From Lichina pygmaea (taxonomy: Eukaryota > Ascomycota > Lichinomycetes > Lichinales > Lichinaceae): a DNA stretch of 64,000 nucleotides. This document shows positions 1 through 10,783 of this stretch, piece after piece. The position numbers were made by a program, and so were the translations under genes. Positions within the stretch are counted from its first letter, which is position 1, and each line of letters starts with the position of its first letter. Location of the stretch: positions 3,162,001 to 3,226,000 of the forward strand of contig OY730175.1 of NCBI GenBank assembly GCA_963422465.1, given 5' to 3'. The notes beneath the pieces are model-generated. The model was not told the origin of the DNA, made no database searches, and saw only the letters and a program-made list of their open reading frames with translations.

Positions 1-2615
1 TGCCACAAATAAGTCTCCAGGACTTGGTTTGCTTGCTCTGTCTGGCTGTCAGTTCGTGGGTGGTAGGCTGTAGACATCTTGGGTTTTGTTCCCATGGCTG
101 CACTGATTGTTTTCCAGTAGTTGGATGTGAAGAGTTTGTCTCTGTCAGTAATGACTGTGATTGGAACTCTGTGGTCCCTGACCAATCTGTCCAGTAGGAG
201 GTGTCCCAACTGCTCTGCTGTGTGGGTTTCCTTGAATGGTACCGCTATTAGGTATTTTGTGAATCTGTCTATAATCACCATAATTGAGTTGTAGGTGATT
301 CCTGTGACTGGGTCTTTGGACTTGGGTAGCTTTGTGATGAAGTCCATTGACACATCTTCCCACAGGCCTCTCGGTATTGTGTTCGGGTGTCCTTCTCCAT
401 ATGGCTTGTGTCTTCCATGCTTGTTTTTCTGGCATAGTAGACATTTGTTGATGTAGCTTGTGATGTGTTGTCAGAGATTGATGACATTGTTCCCTGCCCG
501 TTGGATCAGGTCTGTGGTTTTGGTGATTCCTGGGTGACCATGTGCTGGATTATCGTGGTAGTTCCTTATTAGTTCTTCAGTGTCTTCTGCCGTGAGCTTG
601 TTGATCTGTGGTTGAGGTACCAGGTTTCCTTGCTGGTCCTGCTGTAAGATTGTTCCTTGGTGTTCATCATCTTCCATGTGGTCTTTTCGTCAGCTTAGTG
701 TGTCTGCTCTCCCATTGTCTTGTCCAGGGTTGTACAAGATCTTGAACTTGTGTTGCCCTAGGAGTTCAGCCCATCTGACTTGCCATCTGTTCAGCTTCTT
801 GGTTGTCGTGAACGTTGTCAGATTCTTGTGGTCTGTGAGAATGGTGAGTTCAGAACTGCTTTCCGCGTACACTCTCCAGTGTTCGAGTGCGTTGACGACT
901 GCCAGTAGCTCTTTATCGTGGATATCATAGTTTCGTTCTGCTTGTGACATTTTGCGTGAGTAGTAGGTAACTGGGTGCCACTTGCCGTCTGCCTGTTAGC
1001 ATAGACATGCTCCCACTGCCTGATCTGAAGTGTCTGTCTCGATTCGTGTCGGTTGGCCTGTCTTGAAGTTGAGGAGAACTGGTTCCTTGGCGCAAGCGTC
1101 CTTGAGCTGTTGGAATGCTTTTTGTTGTCTCTCTGTCTACCGGTACTCCACGTCCTTCTTTGTGAGTTCTGTCAGTGGTGTTGCCATCTGTGAGTAGTTC
1201 TTGATGAACTGTTGGTTGAAGTTGGCAAATCCCAGGAAGGCTTGTACTTCCTTAACTGATGTCAGTGTTGGCCATTGCTGAATCACTTTGATTTTCTCAG
1301 AGTCAATCTTGATCCCTTCAATCCCTATGATGTATCCGAGGAATTCAACTTCCGGTTTGTTGAACTCGCATTTCTTTGGGTTGAGCTTGAGCCCTGCCTC
1401 TTGTAGGCATTGTAGAACATCCTTCACATGTTTGGTATGTTCCTGTTGCGTGTTCGAGTAGACAAGAATGTCGTCCAGGTAGGTGATAGCTGTTTGGTCC
1501 AGGTGTGCTCTGATGATGTTGTTGATCAATGCTTGACATGTTGCTGGTGTGTTTGTGAGTCCGAATGGCATAACCAGATACTTGTAGTATCTGTATCAGG
1601 TTCTGAAGGCTGTCTTCTATTCTTCTCCTTTTTTCATGCGTATCAGGTTGTATGCTCCTTTCAAGTCCAGCTTGGTGAAGATTGTAGCTTGGCTGATCCT
1701 GTCTCGCAATTCGTTCGCATTTGGCAACAGATATCAGTTCTTGATGGTAATGTCGTTGAGTTTCCTGTAATCCACACAAAGTCGAAGACTTCCATCTTTC
1801 TTTGGTGCAAATAGTATCAGGTATCCTGCTGGCAATTGAGATTCTTGAATAAAACCCTTTTTCAGGTTTTCCTCCAGGTACTCGCGAAGTACTTGGAGCT
1901 CTTTCTCTGATAACTGGTAAATTGGTCCAAATCCTGGCTCCGTCCCTGGTTGCAACTTGATCTCATGATCCCAAGGTTGGTGCTTAGGCAACACTGCTGT
2001 TGTTGTCTCTTCCTGAAAGAGGTTATCATACCCAGGTCAGTACTCTTCAGGGATCTCCAGAGGGTTAACAACTTCCTCTCTCTTCATCTCTGACTGTTTG
2101 GCCACCTGGTTCCGGGGTGTGCCTGTCGAGGTGGACCTCTTCTCTTGAGAGTCGTCCTTTCTGTCAGTGAGGTTCCACTGAGGACTCCTTCCCTCATCTG
2201 TCCACGCCTTCTGCGGCTGGTAACAGGTCCGAGCTGTGTTGTTAGTGCAGTTCCTAAACGTGAGTACTCCTGTCTTCCAGTTAACAACTGGGTTGTGCTT
2301 CTTTAGCCAAGGCATCCCCAAGTAGATATCCTGAGTGGCCAACTCGACAATATCAAGGTGGATCCTTTCAGCATGGTGTCCGGTAACCATTTCCATTGGC
2401 TGCGTCTCATGGCAGACTAGCTCTGTCTGTCCATTTGCCATCGCAAGCTGATAGGGCTGCTGCTTGCGTCTCCTTCCAGTGCTGAGGGTATCGTAAAGTT
2501 GTCTTGAAATGTAGTTCCCACTGGCTCCAGAGTCAACAAGTGCGTATGTCTGTATCAGCGTGTTGGCGTGTAGTGACACAGGCAATCGCAGGTGCTTTGC
2601 GTTGCTAGGGGTCAT
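1..2615 (-). pseudogene. pol region of Ty3 copy 1a (protease, RT, RNase H, integrase)
   Basis: Domain order on the minus strand: aspartic protease with an ALVDSGASGN active site (about 2.5 kb); reverse transcriptase with VDYRKLND and the YLDD catalytic box (about 2.0-1.1 kb); RNase H with the DHKNL motif (about 0.95-0.7 kb); then integrase with a zinc-binding HPG motif (about 0.55 kb) and the start of the catalytic core to the window edge. The chromodomain expected from copies 1b and 1c lies off the window. It is a broken fossil, not a functional gene. Confidence 0.85.
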
Positions 2616-2653
2616 GTTGTTGAGCTCCCGATGTCACCCCTTGACAAGGGAGT

Positions 2654-3220
2654 TCAGTCTTTTCCTGATCGAAGTGTCTTACCACTGACTGGGCAATGGG
2701 TCCAGCTATTCCCATCAGTTCTGAGGAATCCGTTCATGAATTTGTCTTGCTGATGCTTGTCACATCCAGGCTTGAGGCAGTACTGCCAATTGTTGACGTA
2801 GCAGTTGTAGTTGTTGCCTTGCTGTAGGAACATGAGGTGTTCATGCCAATCATGTGTGTGCCCGGGGAATGCGGTGTGTTGGCGTTTGTCCCAAAGGTGG
2901 ATCTCACACGCATCCTTCTCGCAATTGACCCAATGCTTGTGGCAGGTGGCGTGGTAGGGTGAATGTCCTCTGTACCTTCGTAGTTGTTCGTGGTAGGTGT
3001 AGTAGTGCCTTGTGCAAAACCTCCACTGTAGTTCACCGTGCCGTAGATTTCGTGGGTCCATGCTGTAAGCATAGCTTCCTTGTGGTATTTCTTCTTTGAT
3101 AGACGCGGGTTTGTCTCGGTCCCCATCAGAGGTGGTTAAGGGCTCCTGTCCCTTGTCCTGACCTGTTAGTTCTGGTAGGTCCTTGCCTCCTGATGTTGCC
3201 AGTTGGTGGGCTGCTTCCAA
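2654..3220 (-). other. Cys/Trp/His-rich tandem module between gag and protease of copy 1a
   Basis: A reading frame of about 188 codons encodes two similar Cys/His units. The first reads C-x3-W-x2-C-x4-C-x2-H and the second C-x4-W-x2-C-x4-C-x2-H; a His-rich linker (HTHDWHEH) separates them. It is not the gag zinc knuckle (C-x2-C-x4-H-x4-C), which lies separately at about 3.35 kb. The same two-unit module occurs in the unrelated family 3 (14660-15031), which argues for a real metal-binding domain. In both families it follows gag in the same frame as gag. Its function is unknown; a nucleic-acid or zinc-binding role is inferred only from the residues. Confidence 0.6.
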
Positions 3221-3325
3221 TATCTGATCGTAGTCGTCCTATTGTTCGAGGGATAGCTGAGCCTCTCCTGGTGGGTCCTCTGGCTTGATGACATTCCAGT
3301 CTCCGTCAAGCGTATTAAGTTGCTG

Positions 3326-4153
3326 TCAGTGCACCTTGTTCTTTGAACGACAGTCTTTTGCCATGTGGCCTAGCTTGCCACAGGCATAGCACTTCAGTGC
3401 TTTCCCCTTTTTGTTGTTCCTTCCCTTCGTGAACCTTCCCTTGTGGTGGACTGCATCCAGTTCCATGGGTGCATAGCCATATGGGTCATGTGGTGGTGCC
3501 TTGTTAGGCGGCTTGTAGTGGTTGCTCACATGCCATGCGGGGTGGCTGTATCCTCTGTCGTGGCGTTTCTCCATTGCTCGCTTGAATAGTTTGTCATCGA
3601 TGTTGATTGCTTGTGCGATGAGCTTGTCCAGTGTGTCGACCGCTCGTCCGTCGAAGGTAATTTCATCCTTCACGTTTTCCTTGAGTCCACGTCGGTACAT
3701 GACCATCAGGGTGTCGTCATCCCAATCAGTCAGTACTGAGTATTGTTTGAACTGTGTGGTGTACTCTGCAGCTGAGCGTTGTTGTTTGATGTGCTGGATC
3801 ATTCGTATAGCCACTTTATCTTTGTTAGATGGTCCAAGGATCCTTTTGATCTCATCCTTGAATTACGTCCATTTTGTCATCCATTCTGTTGTGCTGTCGT
3901 GGTCTCCGTTCCCTGAGAGGTGTTTGTTGACGTAGGGTTTGATCCATCAATAAGCATTGCCTCTCATGTAAGTGGTTGCAAAGAGTGGCCACTTTTCTTT
4001 AGGCAGCTTCGTCTCTGGTTGGAATTGAAAGTAGACTTGGAGTTGCATGAGCCAGTCGTCGACCTTGTTTCTTTCGCCGTAGAACAGGTCTGGCTTGGCG
4101 ACGCTAATCTTTCCATCTGGGAAGTTGGGGTTGGTTGCTCCTGAGGTACTCAT
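3326..4153 (-). pseudogene. gag region of Ty3 copy 1a
   Basis: The capsid-like region contains FYGERNKVDDWLMQLQ near its start and a single CCHC zinc knuckle, CYACGKLGHMAKDC, near its end. These are the features of a Ty3 gag polyprotein that packages the element RNA. It begins right after the LTR, as expected. It is a broken fossil. Confidence 0.85.
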
Positions 4154-4171
4154 CCTTGAGGGTCTTCAAAG

Positions 4172-4728
4172 TGTTGCAGTCCGTACTGTACTGTCCTATC
4201 CGAGTATAGGATTAGGGCGAGAGGTGGAAGGCGGGTTGGTTCTCGCAGGAGAGGAGTGTCAAGGAGCGCGAAGGGGTTTGGTGGAATGTGGTGGTGGTGA
4301 CACATGATCAATGGCTTTGTACAAAGGATTGTATTGAAGTAGATCTAGTTGTCTGGATCACAACATGAGTTGAAGACGATCGTTCCATAAGGGAACTATC
4401 GCCAGACTATATAGTGCTGGCCTGTCGAGATGATCAAGATTGTCTCGACAGTCTCGACGTCAAGACGGGTGAGATTGTCTTGACAGTCCCACCATGTTAT
4501 GCACCCTGCGTCGAGACAGGTGAGATTGTCTCGATGCTTCATGCATCATGCGTCGAGACTGGTGAGATTGTCTTGATGCTTCATGCATCATGTGTCGAGA
4601 CTCCCGTGTGTGTCTCGACAGTCACGTGACCCCTTGTTGGTTGGTCACTTGACTTCCATGGTGTCCTCTTGCCTGGCCCGCAGCCTGATTGCCTATAAAT
4701 GAGTGGCTCCCATCCCTGGGTCGTAACA
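4172..4728 (-). repeat. LTR of family 1 (5' LTR of copy 1a)
   Basis: The LTR runs from TGTTGCAG to TCGTAACA as read on the plus strand, obeying the TG...CA rule, and is about 557 bp. The same ends bound the solo LTR at 23916-24509. A TATA-like box (TATAAATGAG on the plus strand) lies near 4694. The centre holds a tandem array with a 42-bp period (about 4460-4610), each unit containing TCGAGAC...GTGAGATTGTCT. A GTCACGTGAC palindrome lies near 4620. Confidence 0.88.
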
Positions 4729-4932
4729 CTACACTGTTGCCTGCTTGCTCCACTGTATCCCCTGTGTATAAGAACTTCTCCTGCTCCCCCAGCTTCTTCT
4801 CTTCTTCTTTTCTTTTTTCCTTCCTTGTCTTTTGTCTTGTACATCAATCCAAATCTCAAGTCTCAAGCCAAGTCAGGTCAAAGTTACTGAATCAGTTAGG
4901 CTCAAGTTCTGCTCTGCCATTGCCTTGTCACA
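4729..4932 (-). repeat. Truncated LTR of family 2 (copy 2c)
   Basis: This is the reverse complement of the family-2 LTR seen at 5611-5881, ending in TTGTCACA and cut at its other side by the insertion of copy 1a. The adjacent five bases (TAAAC at 4933-4937) are the reverse complement of GTTTA, the duplication flanking the far end of copy 2a at 17426-17430. It lies in inverted orientation to the left LTR of copy 2a. Confidence 0.8.
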
Positions 4933-5610
4933 TAAACTTCATACCATGTTTTCTTGCCCAGTCCTGATATTGGGAATATGTAGACTTCAACTTGAGAAGG
5001 TTACTTTTCAAGGAAGAAGAGAATGTAAGAAGATTAGTGTCATCTGCAAAACTAAGTGCTAAAACTTCTTTCTCAGGGGTGTGTACAGTATTATGCAGTT
5101 CTAAGATACAGAAAAAAATAGAATAGGAGAGAAAGCTGATCCTTGAGGGACTCCACAGTATATAGGGAACTGGGGGGATTCTGAGTCATCAAACACCAGA
5201 GAGGTAGTACATAAAGTAGTGAAAGAAAAGATCCAGGATACAAACCACTTAGAAGTCTTTCTCTTAATCATAATCTTTCTGAGAACTTCTGGCAAAACTC
5301 TGTCATAGACTCCAGAGATGTCTAGAGAGAGAAGACTAGCAACTATTTCTTTTTTCCAGATTTTTTCTACCTGGGAGGTCAGAAGAAAAAGTGCTGATTC
5401 TGTTGATCTTTCTTTTCTGAATCCTATCTGGATTTCTGGCAAGAGATTTTCTTTCTCAGCTAGTTCACTTAGTCTTGCAGCTGCAATAGCTTCTATTAGC
5501 TTCCCAATTGTATTCAGGAGAGCTATAGGGCACCATACTTTTGCTTGACAGTAGGATCTCTTGCCAGGTTTCCTTAGGTAGATTGTCTTGGCTGACTTGT
5601 ACCTGTCTGG
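4933..5610 (-). mobile_element. LINE A, middle segment (reverse transcriptase), inverted
   Basis: A Tad1-like non-LTR retrotransposon fragment on the minus strand. It covers the start of the reverse transcriptase (motif RKERSTESALFLLTSQVE, then LSLDISG, then GVPQGS) and continues to an FADD catalytic box near 5060. The reading frame carries a few interruptions. It ends at AAGTTTA, exactly where the 3' part of the same LINE resumes at 17426 in the opposite orientation. It is sandwiched between inverted family-2 LTRs. Close relative: LINE D (26572-29526). Confidence 0.82.
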
Positions 5611-5881
5611 TGTGACAAGGCAATGGCAGAGCAGAACTTGAGCCTAACTGATTCAGTAACCTTGACCTGACTTGGCTTAAGACTTGAGACTTGGATTGAT
5701 GTACAAGACGAAAGACAAGGAAGGAAGAAAAAGAGAAAAGAAGAAGAGAAGAAGCTAGGGGAGTAGGAGAAGTTCTTATAGGCAGGGGATACAGTGGAGC
5801 AAACAGGCAACAGTGCAGATGGAACTTCCCAGCAAGGTGTGTGACTTGTGCCAGATATGCAACTGGGCCAGAACTGTGACA
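5611..5881 (-). repeat. LTR of family 2 (3' LTR of copy 2a)
   Basis: It runs from TGTGACAAGG to AACTGTGACA on the plus strand, 271 bp. It pairs with 17159-17425 and matches the LTRs of copy 2b at 37832-38177 and 49208-49521. It contains a purine-rich stretch (about 5710-5760) and, on the minus strand, a TATAAGAAC start-like box. Confidence 0.9.
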
Positions 5882-5889
5882 TTACCCCC

Positions 5890-8800
5890 CTCCTTCACAT
5901 GGTGAACTCCTGTGAGCCTCAGGCCACTTGTGGATGTAGTTCTGTGGCTGTGGTTTTCTTGGGTATTTCTCATGGAAGTTGTAGATAGTGTCTTTGGTGT
6001 TGTCAAGATGCTCAATAGGCTCTTCAGTGGCATCTTCAATTGGCCATCCAGACTATTTGACCAGGTACTTGAACTTCTGTCAAGATGTTGCTGGCTTGGA
6101 GTCAATGATTTCTTCAACCTGGAACTCTTCATCTGTGTCTTGACTAATGACAGGGCCAGGGTGTTCATTTGATTGGCCAGGGATAGGATTAGCAGGTGTC
6201 AGACGTAGAAGGGAAACATGAAAGATAGGGTGCATCTTGAGAGTGTGTGGAAGCTCCAGATAGCAGGCATGGCTTCTGATTGTCTTCAACACCTTGAATG
6301 GTCCAATCCACTTGTTGTCAAGCTTTTTGCATGGGTGGCGTGTCCTGATGTTCTTGGTATTCAGCCAAACAAGATCTCCAGTTTGATAGGACAGTGACAG
6401 GACTTGATGCAAATTGGTGGTGTGAGCTTGAGCTTCCTGGGATAGTCGGAGTTCAGCTTGCAACTGTTCCAGAATCTGGGTCATTTCTCCAGAGATTTCC
6501 ATAGCATCTTGGTTGCAGGTTTCACTTGTGGGTGTGATGCTGAGCTGTGGATGGAACTCTTTGTTGGCAAAGAACAGTGACATGCCAGAGGAATCAGACT
6601 GGGAGTTGTTCTGCGTGAACTCTGCCAGAGGAAGCTATTGGACCCAGTCATCTTGGAGATAGTTGACATAGGATCTCAGGTAGTGTTCAAGCTCCTGATT
6701 CTCTTGTTCTGTCTGACCATCTGTCTCTGGGTGGTGTCCTGAGGATAGTCGTAGCATGACATCAAGATAGGCACAGAGTACTTTCCAGAATAAGCTGACA
6801 AACTGACCTTCTCTGTCTGAGACAATACTCCTGGGCAAGCCATAGGTACAGACAACAAACTGGATGAACATCCAGACAAGATGTGAGGTTGTTATCTCAG
6901 TACATGGCACAAAGTAGTGTTCTTTGGTGAGACAGTCAGTGATAACCTAGATGTGCTTGGCACCAGGGAAGCAGGCATCTCTTGACTTGGGCAAGTCAGT
7001 AATGAAATCTATAGCCAGATCATGCCAACATTGCTGAGGCACAGGAAGAGACAGCAGCTCTCCTTGGTGATCACAGGTAGGCTTTGCTCAAGAGCAGACA
7101 TGACAATTCCTGATGTACTGCTGTATGATGTTCACTATCTTTGGCCAATAGTACCAACAAGACAGGAGATTGTGGGTCTTGGCAATCCCAGTGTGGCCAG
7201 CCATTGCTTGGTCATAGGCTTCTTGGAACAGGTGTAGGCGTAGCTCATTGTTCTCAGAGATCCAGAGTTGGTTCTTGTAGAAGAGACAGTCATTTTCCAA
7301 ACTGCAGTCTGAGAGAGATACTTCTTGACTGTGCCTGACACTATCCCTTAGCATCTGTGACACTGTTACCACTGGATCACCTTCAGCAAGGTTGTTATAG
7401 GCAGCTTGGATGATGTCTGAAAGAGGTGCAGTATCAGGTTCAGTGTCAACTGGTGCAGCTTCTGAACATCTCAGGATCTAGATAGACTTGACTTAAACCT
7501 CTGAATGTGCAAGATTCTTGGGCTTGAGGATGACTTGCTCCATGAAGTCTTGACAGGGATCACTGTCTGACAGGAGGTCTTGGGAATATTGAGTGAGGGT
7601 GTCAGACTTGCACTGACTGCCTGGACAGTAGCTGATCTTGAAATTGAAGTGTGACAAGAACTTGCTCCAACAGGCTTAACAGCGGGAAAGATGCTTTGAC
7701 AACATGAAGTACTCCAAGTTCTTATGATCAGAGATCATCTTGACAGGTTCTGGAGATTCTTCAAGCTCTGCTCACTATTCTTCAAAGGCACAGACAATTG
7801 CCAGCAACTCTTTATTGTAGATCTTGTAGTTGCATTCTGCCAGCAGGTGGTGGTGTGACAAGAAGGCAACAGGGTGTAGAACTTCTTCATGGTCTGGCTG
7901 TGACAGGACAGCACCAGAGACATAGTCAGAAGTATCAGTCTCAACAACACACTCCTTCTCCAGATCAAAGTGCTGCAGGATGGGTGCAGTGCTGAACACC
8001 TTCTTGATCCTTTCAAACAAGTGCTGCTCTGGGGTTTCCCACTTGAAGGCAATATTCTTCTTGGTCAGAGCTGTGAGTGGGGATGCAAGCTTGGCAAAGT
8101 CTTTGATAAACTGGTAGTAGAAGTTTGCAAAGGCAATAAAGCTCTGCACTTCCTTGAGACTGACAGGAGGATTCTACTCCTTGATGGTGTCAGTCTTGGC
8201 TGGGTCCATGCTCACAGATCTGGGTCAGCCATCTTCAGTGGCAGACTGAATGATAAGGCCAAGGTACTTGACTTGATGTACTTCAAAGTCACACTTGGAG
8301 ATGTCAACTTGCAGGCTTGCGTCTTGTAGTCGACTGAGAACAAGCTTGACGTGCTTCTGGTGTTCCTTGAGTGTCTGACTGTAGACAAGGATGTCATCCA
8401 CATAGGCAGTGCCAAAGACATCAAGGATGTCAGGTCCCAAAACATTATTGATGTAGTTCTGGAACATGCTTGGAGTATTGGCAAGACCAAAAGGCATGAC
8501 AAGGTATTCGTAGAGGCCTGAGTGTGTGCGGAACGCAGTCTTCCATTCTTCACCTTCCTTCATCTGGATACAGTTGAAGGCACCAACAATGTCAAGCTTG
8601 GTGTACCACACAGCTTTGCAAAGCTGGTCCAACATCTCCCGGATCAGTGGCAGAGGGTAACAGTTCTTGATGGTGATGGTGTTGAGTGCTCTGTAGTCTA
8701 CACAGAAACATAATCCACCTTCTGGCTTCTTGACAAAGAGGACTGGTGCAGCAGCAGGTGATGAAGATGCTTGAATGAAGCCCTTGTTCAGGTTCTCTGT

Positions 8801-9670
8801 CAGGTACTTCTTGAGAACTTCGAGTTCTTCTCTGCTCATGCTGTACAGAGGTCCAGAGGGTGCCTGGGTTCCTGGTTCCATCTTGATCTTGTGGTCAAGT
8901 CCTGGGCGTAGAGGAGGAAGCTTGTCAGCACCATCCTTGCTGAAGATGTCCTGGAACTTGTGGTACTGAGCAGGGAGAAGTGTGGCAGGATCCACATGCT
9001 TCTTTGGCTTCAACACCTGCTCAATGTCTCTCAGAGAAACACTGAACACCTGGTGATCTGGCTTGGCAGCAAGGAGAGAAAATGCAGCAGCATTGATAGG
9101 GATTGGTGTGGCAGAAAGGGGCTTGGGATCCTGAGACTTTCCAGCAGATGTCTTGGCTTCAAGATCTAAAGAGATTGGATAGCCATTGTTTGACTTGAGG
9201 CATGCGGATCAGCAGTGATCTGACTTGAACATGATTGAGGTGTTTGTCTAATCAATGTGTGGCCTGTGCTTCTGGAGCCATGGCATCCCCAGAATCACAT
9301 CATAGTGAAGACCAGGTGACACAAAGAGAGAGACTTCCTCCTGGTGCATGCCATGTGCTGTGGTTATGATTGTCTTGGCAAGATGTGTGGTTTGTGACAT
9401 CTTGCCATCAAACAATCACAATGTGCGTGGGTAGGGGAGAGGTTCTTGGTGAAGAGATTGCGCAAAGGAAGCACCAATGCAGCCAAATGCTGAACAGCCA
9501 GAGTCAATAAGAGCATTGCACTTGAATTTCCCATCTAGGATACAAGGAAGAAACAAGCACTTGCTGTCCAATTGCTGGTCTGGAGACAGATAGCCAATTT
9601 GGAGATCTTTTTCATGTCCTTGGGCATGACGATAACCAAGGACTACTTGTTTTCTGACTCTGGAGTAGTC
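5890..9670 (-). pseudogene. pol region of Ty3 copy 2a
   Basis: On the minus strand, in order: protease region (about 9.6-9.1 kb, with GMPWL downstream of the active site); RT (about 9.0-8.2 kb, with FCVDYRALN and AYVDDILVYSQ); RNase H (about 8.1-7.7 kb); integrase with HTGIAKT, the CHVCS zinc motif and the core [14 protein letters not shown] (about 7.4-6.6 kb); and a chromodomain-like end with YLVKWSGWP near 6.05 kb. The chromodomain suggests that integration was directed to marked chromatin. It is a broken fossil. Unlike families 1 and 3, there is no room for an antisense ORF between pol and the LTR. Confidence 0.85.
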
Positions 9671-9679
9671 TCAACAGTG

Positions 9680-10185
9680 GTAGACTTGGTGGTGGTTGTG
9701 GTGGTGGCAACAACAGGCATGCTTTTCACTGGACAGAAGGTTGAGACATGACCTTGGTTCCCACAGTAGAAGCAGAGGCCTTTGCTTCAGCGATGTTCTT
9801 GCTCTTCTGGTGTCAGCTTAGAGTGGCTGAGATCTATAGTAGGACTTGGTGGCTGTGGTGTGAAGACTGGCTTGATGAACCCTGGACGCAGAACTGAAGC
9901 TCCTGACTGTGGAACTGAGGCTTGGGTGGGAGGTGCTTGACGTGGACAGTGAGAGTTGGCAGAAGTGGTACACAACTGGTTGTCCTGTAGCTGGCATTCC
10001 TCAACAAGCTTCTGATAGCTGATGTCCTTGAGGTTGATGCTGACAAGCTGCTTGGCAAGCTCTTCAGAGACAGTGCATCGAAGATGGTACTTCAAGGCCT
10101 TGTTGTTGAAGCCTGTGCATGGAGTATACTGATTGAACTCTGTGAAGAACTCAGCAAAGGAACAGTTAGCCTGACGCAAGACGAT
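9680..10185 (-). pseudogene. gag of copy 2a, C-terminal part (left of the 3a insertion)
   Basis: It contains the end of the capsid region (SFAEFFTEFNQYTP, then KYHLRCTVSEELAKQLVSIN) and a zinc knuckle near 9.75 kb of the form CFYCGNQGHVSTFC. The N-terminal part lies at 16687-17158, separated from it by copy 3a. It is a broken fossil. Confidence 0.75.
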
Positions 10186-10659
10186 TGTTAAGGGCCAGTC
10201 CACGTTCACACAGAATGTGGGTGGTCCTGTCTTCGACCGAGGAGGGCAGGGACTCAATAGATGAATAGCAAGTGGGGTAACTCTCTTGCTATTGTCGCTC
10301 GTAATGTGCGTTCAGCCTGGAGAGCTAATCCCTCCGGGCTCTTTGGGGGTCTTTATACAGATGCCCCAAGGGGGGGGGTCTCCTCGAGGGGTATCATCCT
10401 TTTGCGTGGACGAGCTCCTCGCTTAGCTCCTGCTTGTCCACCGGACGAGCTCCTCGCTTAGCTCCTGCTCGTCCACCGGACGAGCTCCTCGCTTAGCTCC
10501 TGCTCGTCCACCGGACGAGCTCCTCGCTTAGCTCCTGCTCGTCCACCGGACAAGCTCCTCGCTTAGCTCTTGCTCGTCCACCAGATCGGTCGGATGTTGT
10601 TCCGCATGACTCACACCTCTCCCTCGCTTACCTGGGCTGTTCCGGCCTAGGCCTTAACA
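10186..10659 (-). repeat. LTR of family 3 (3' LTR of copy 3a)
   Basis: 474 bp, from TGTTAAGGGC to GGCCTTAACA on the plus strand. It holds five tandem 35-bp units at about 10405-10585, each containing GAGCTCCTCGCTTAGCTCCT followed by a GTCCACCGGA-type spacer. On the minus strand a TATAAAGACC box sits near 10355 in the direction of gag-pol transcription, the likely core promoter. Confidence 0.93.
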
Positions 10660-10783
10660 CTATCCCCTCCCTCCAAGGGTTCTGTCCCCAGATCCTTTTT
10701 GTTCCTGCTCCTCTTTTGCCATGAACCAAAGCCAGACAACTTGAACTTGTCGTCGCAGTTTTCTCTCTTGTCGTGTTGGCAAA

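Larger units (their letters stand above)
1..4728 (-). mobile_element. Ty3/gypsy retrotransposon family 1, copy 1a (left end off window)
   Basis: A fossil LTR retrotransposon read on the minus strand. Gag lies next to the right-hand LTR, followed leftwards by a Cys/His-rich module, protease (DSG motif), reverse transcriptase (YLDD box), RNase H and integrase, so the order PR-RT-RH-IN assigns it to Ty3/gypsy. The 3' end and 3' LTR lie beyond the window. It is broken in roughly ten places but its domains are readily readable, so it is of intermediate age, younger than copy 1b. It is inserted in a family-2 LTR, since its right LTR abuts position 4729. Related copies are 1b (26466-35700), 1c (50480-52399) and a solo LTR (23916-24509). 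Confidence 0.93.

Noticed and set aside
4414-4967. Plus-strand ORFs over the family-1 and family-2 LTRs
   Set aside because: They are translations of tandem repeats and a pyrimidine-rich LTR tract; the same frames are not open in other LTR copies.
10405-10590. 35-bp direct repeats resembling a CRISPR array or rho-independent terminators
   Set aside because: They are tandem LTR minisatellite units present in all family-3 LTRs, without spacers.
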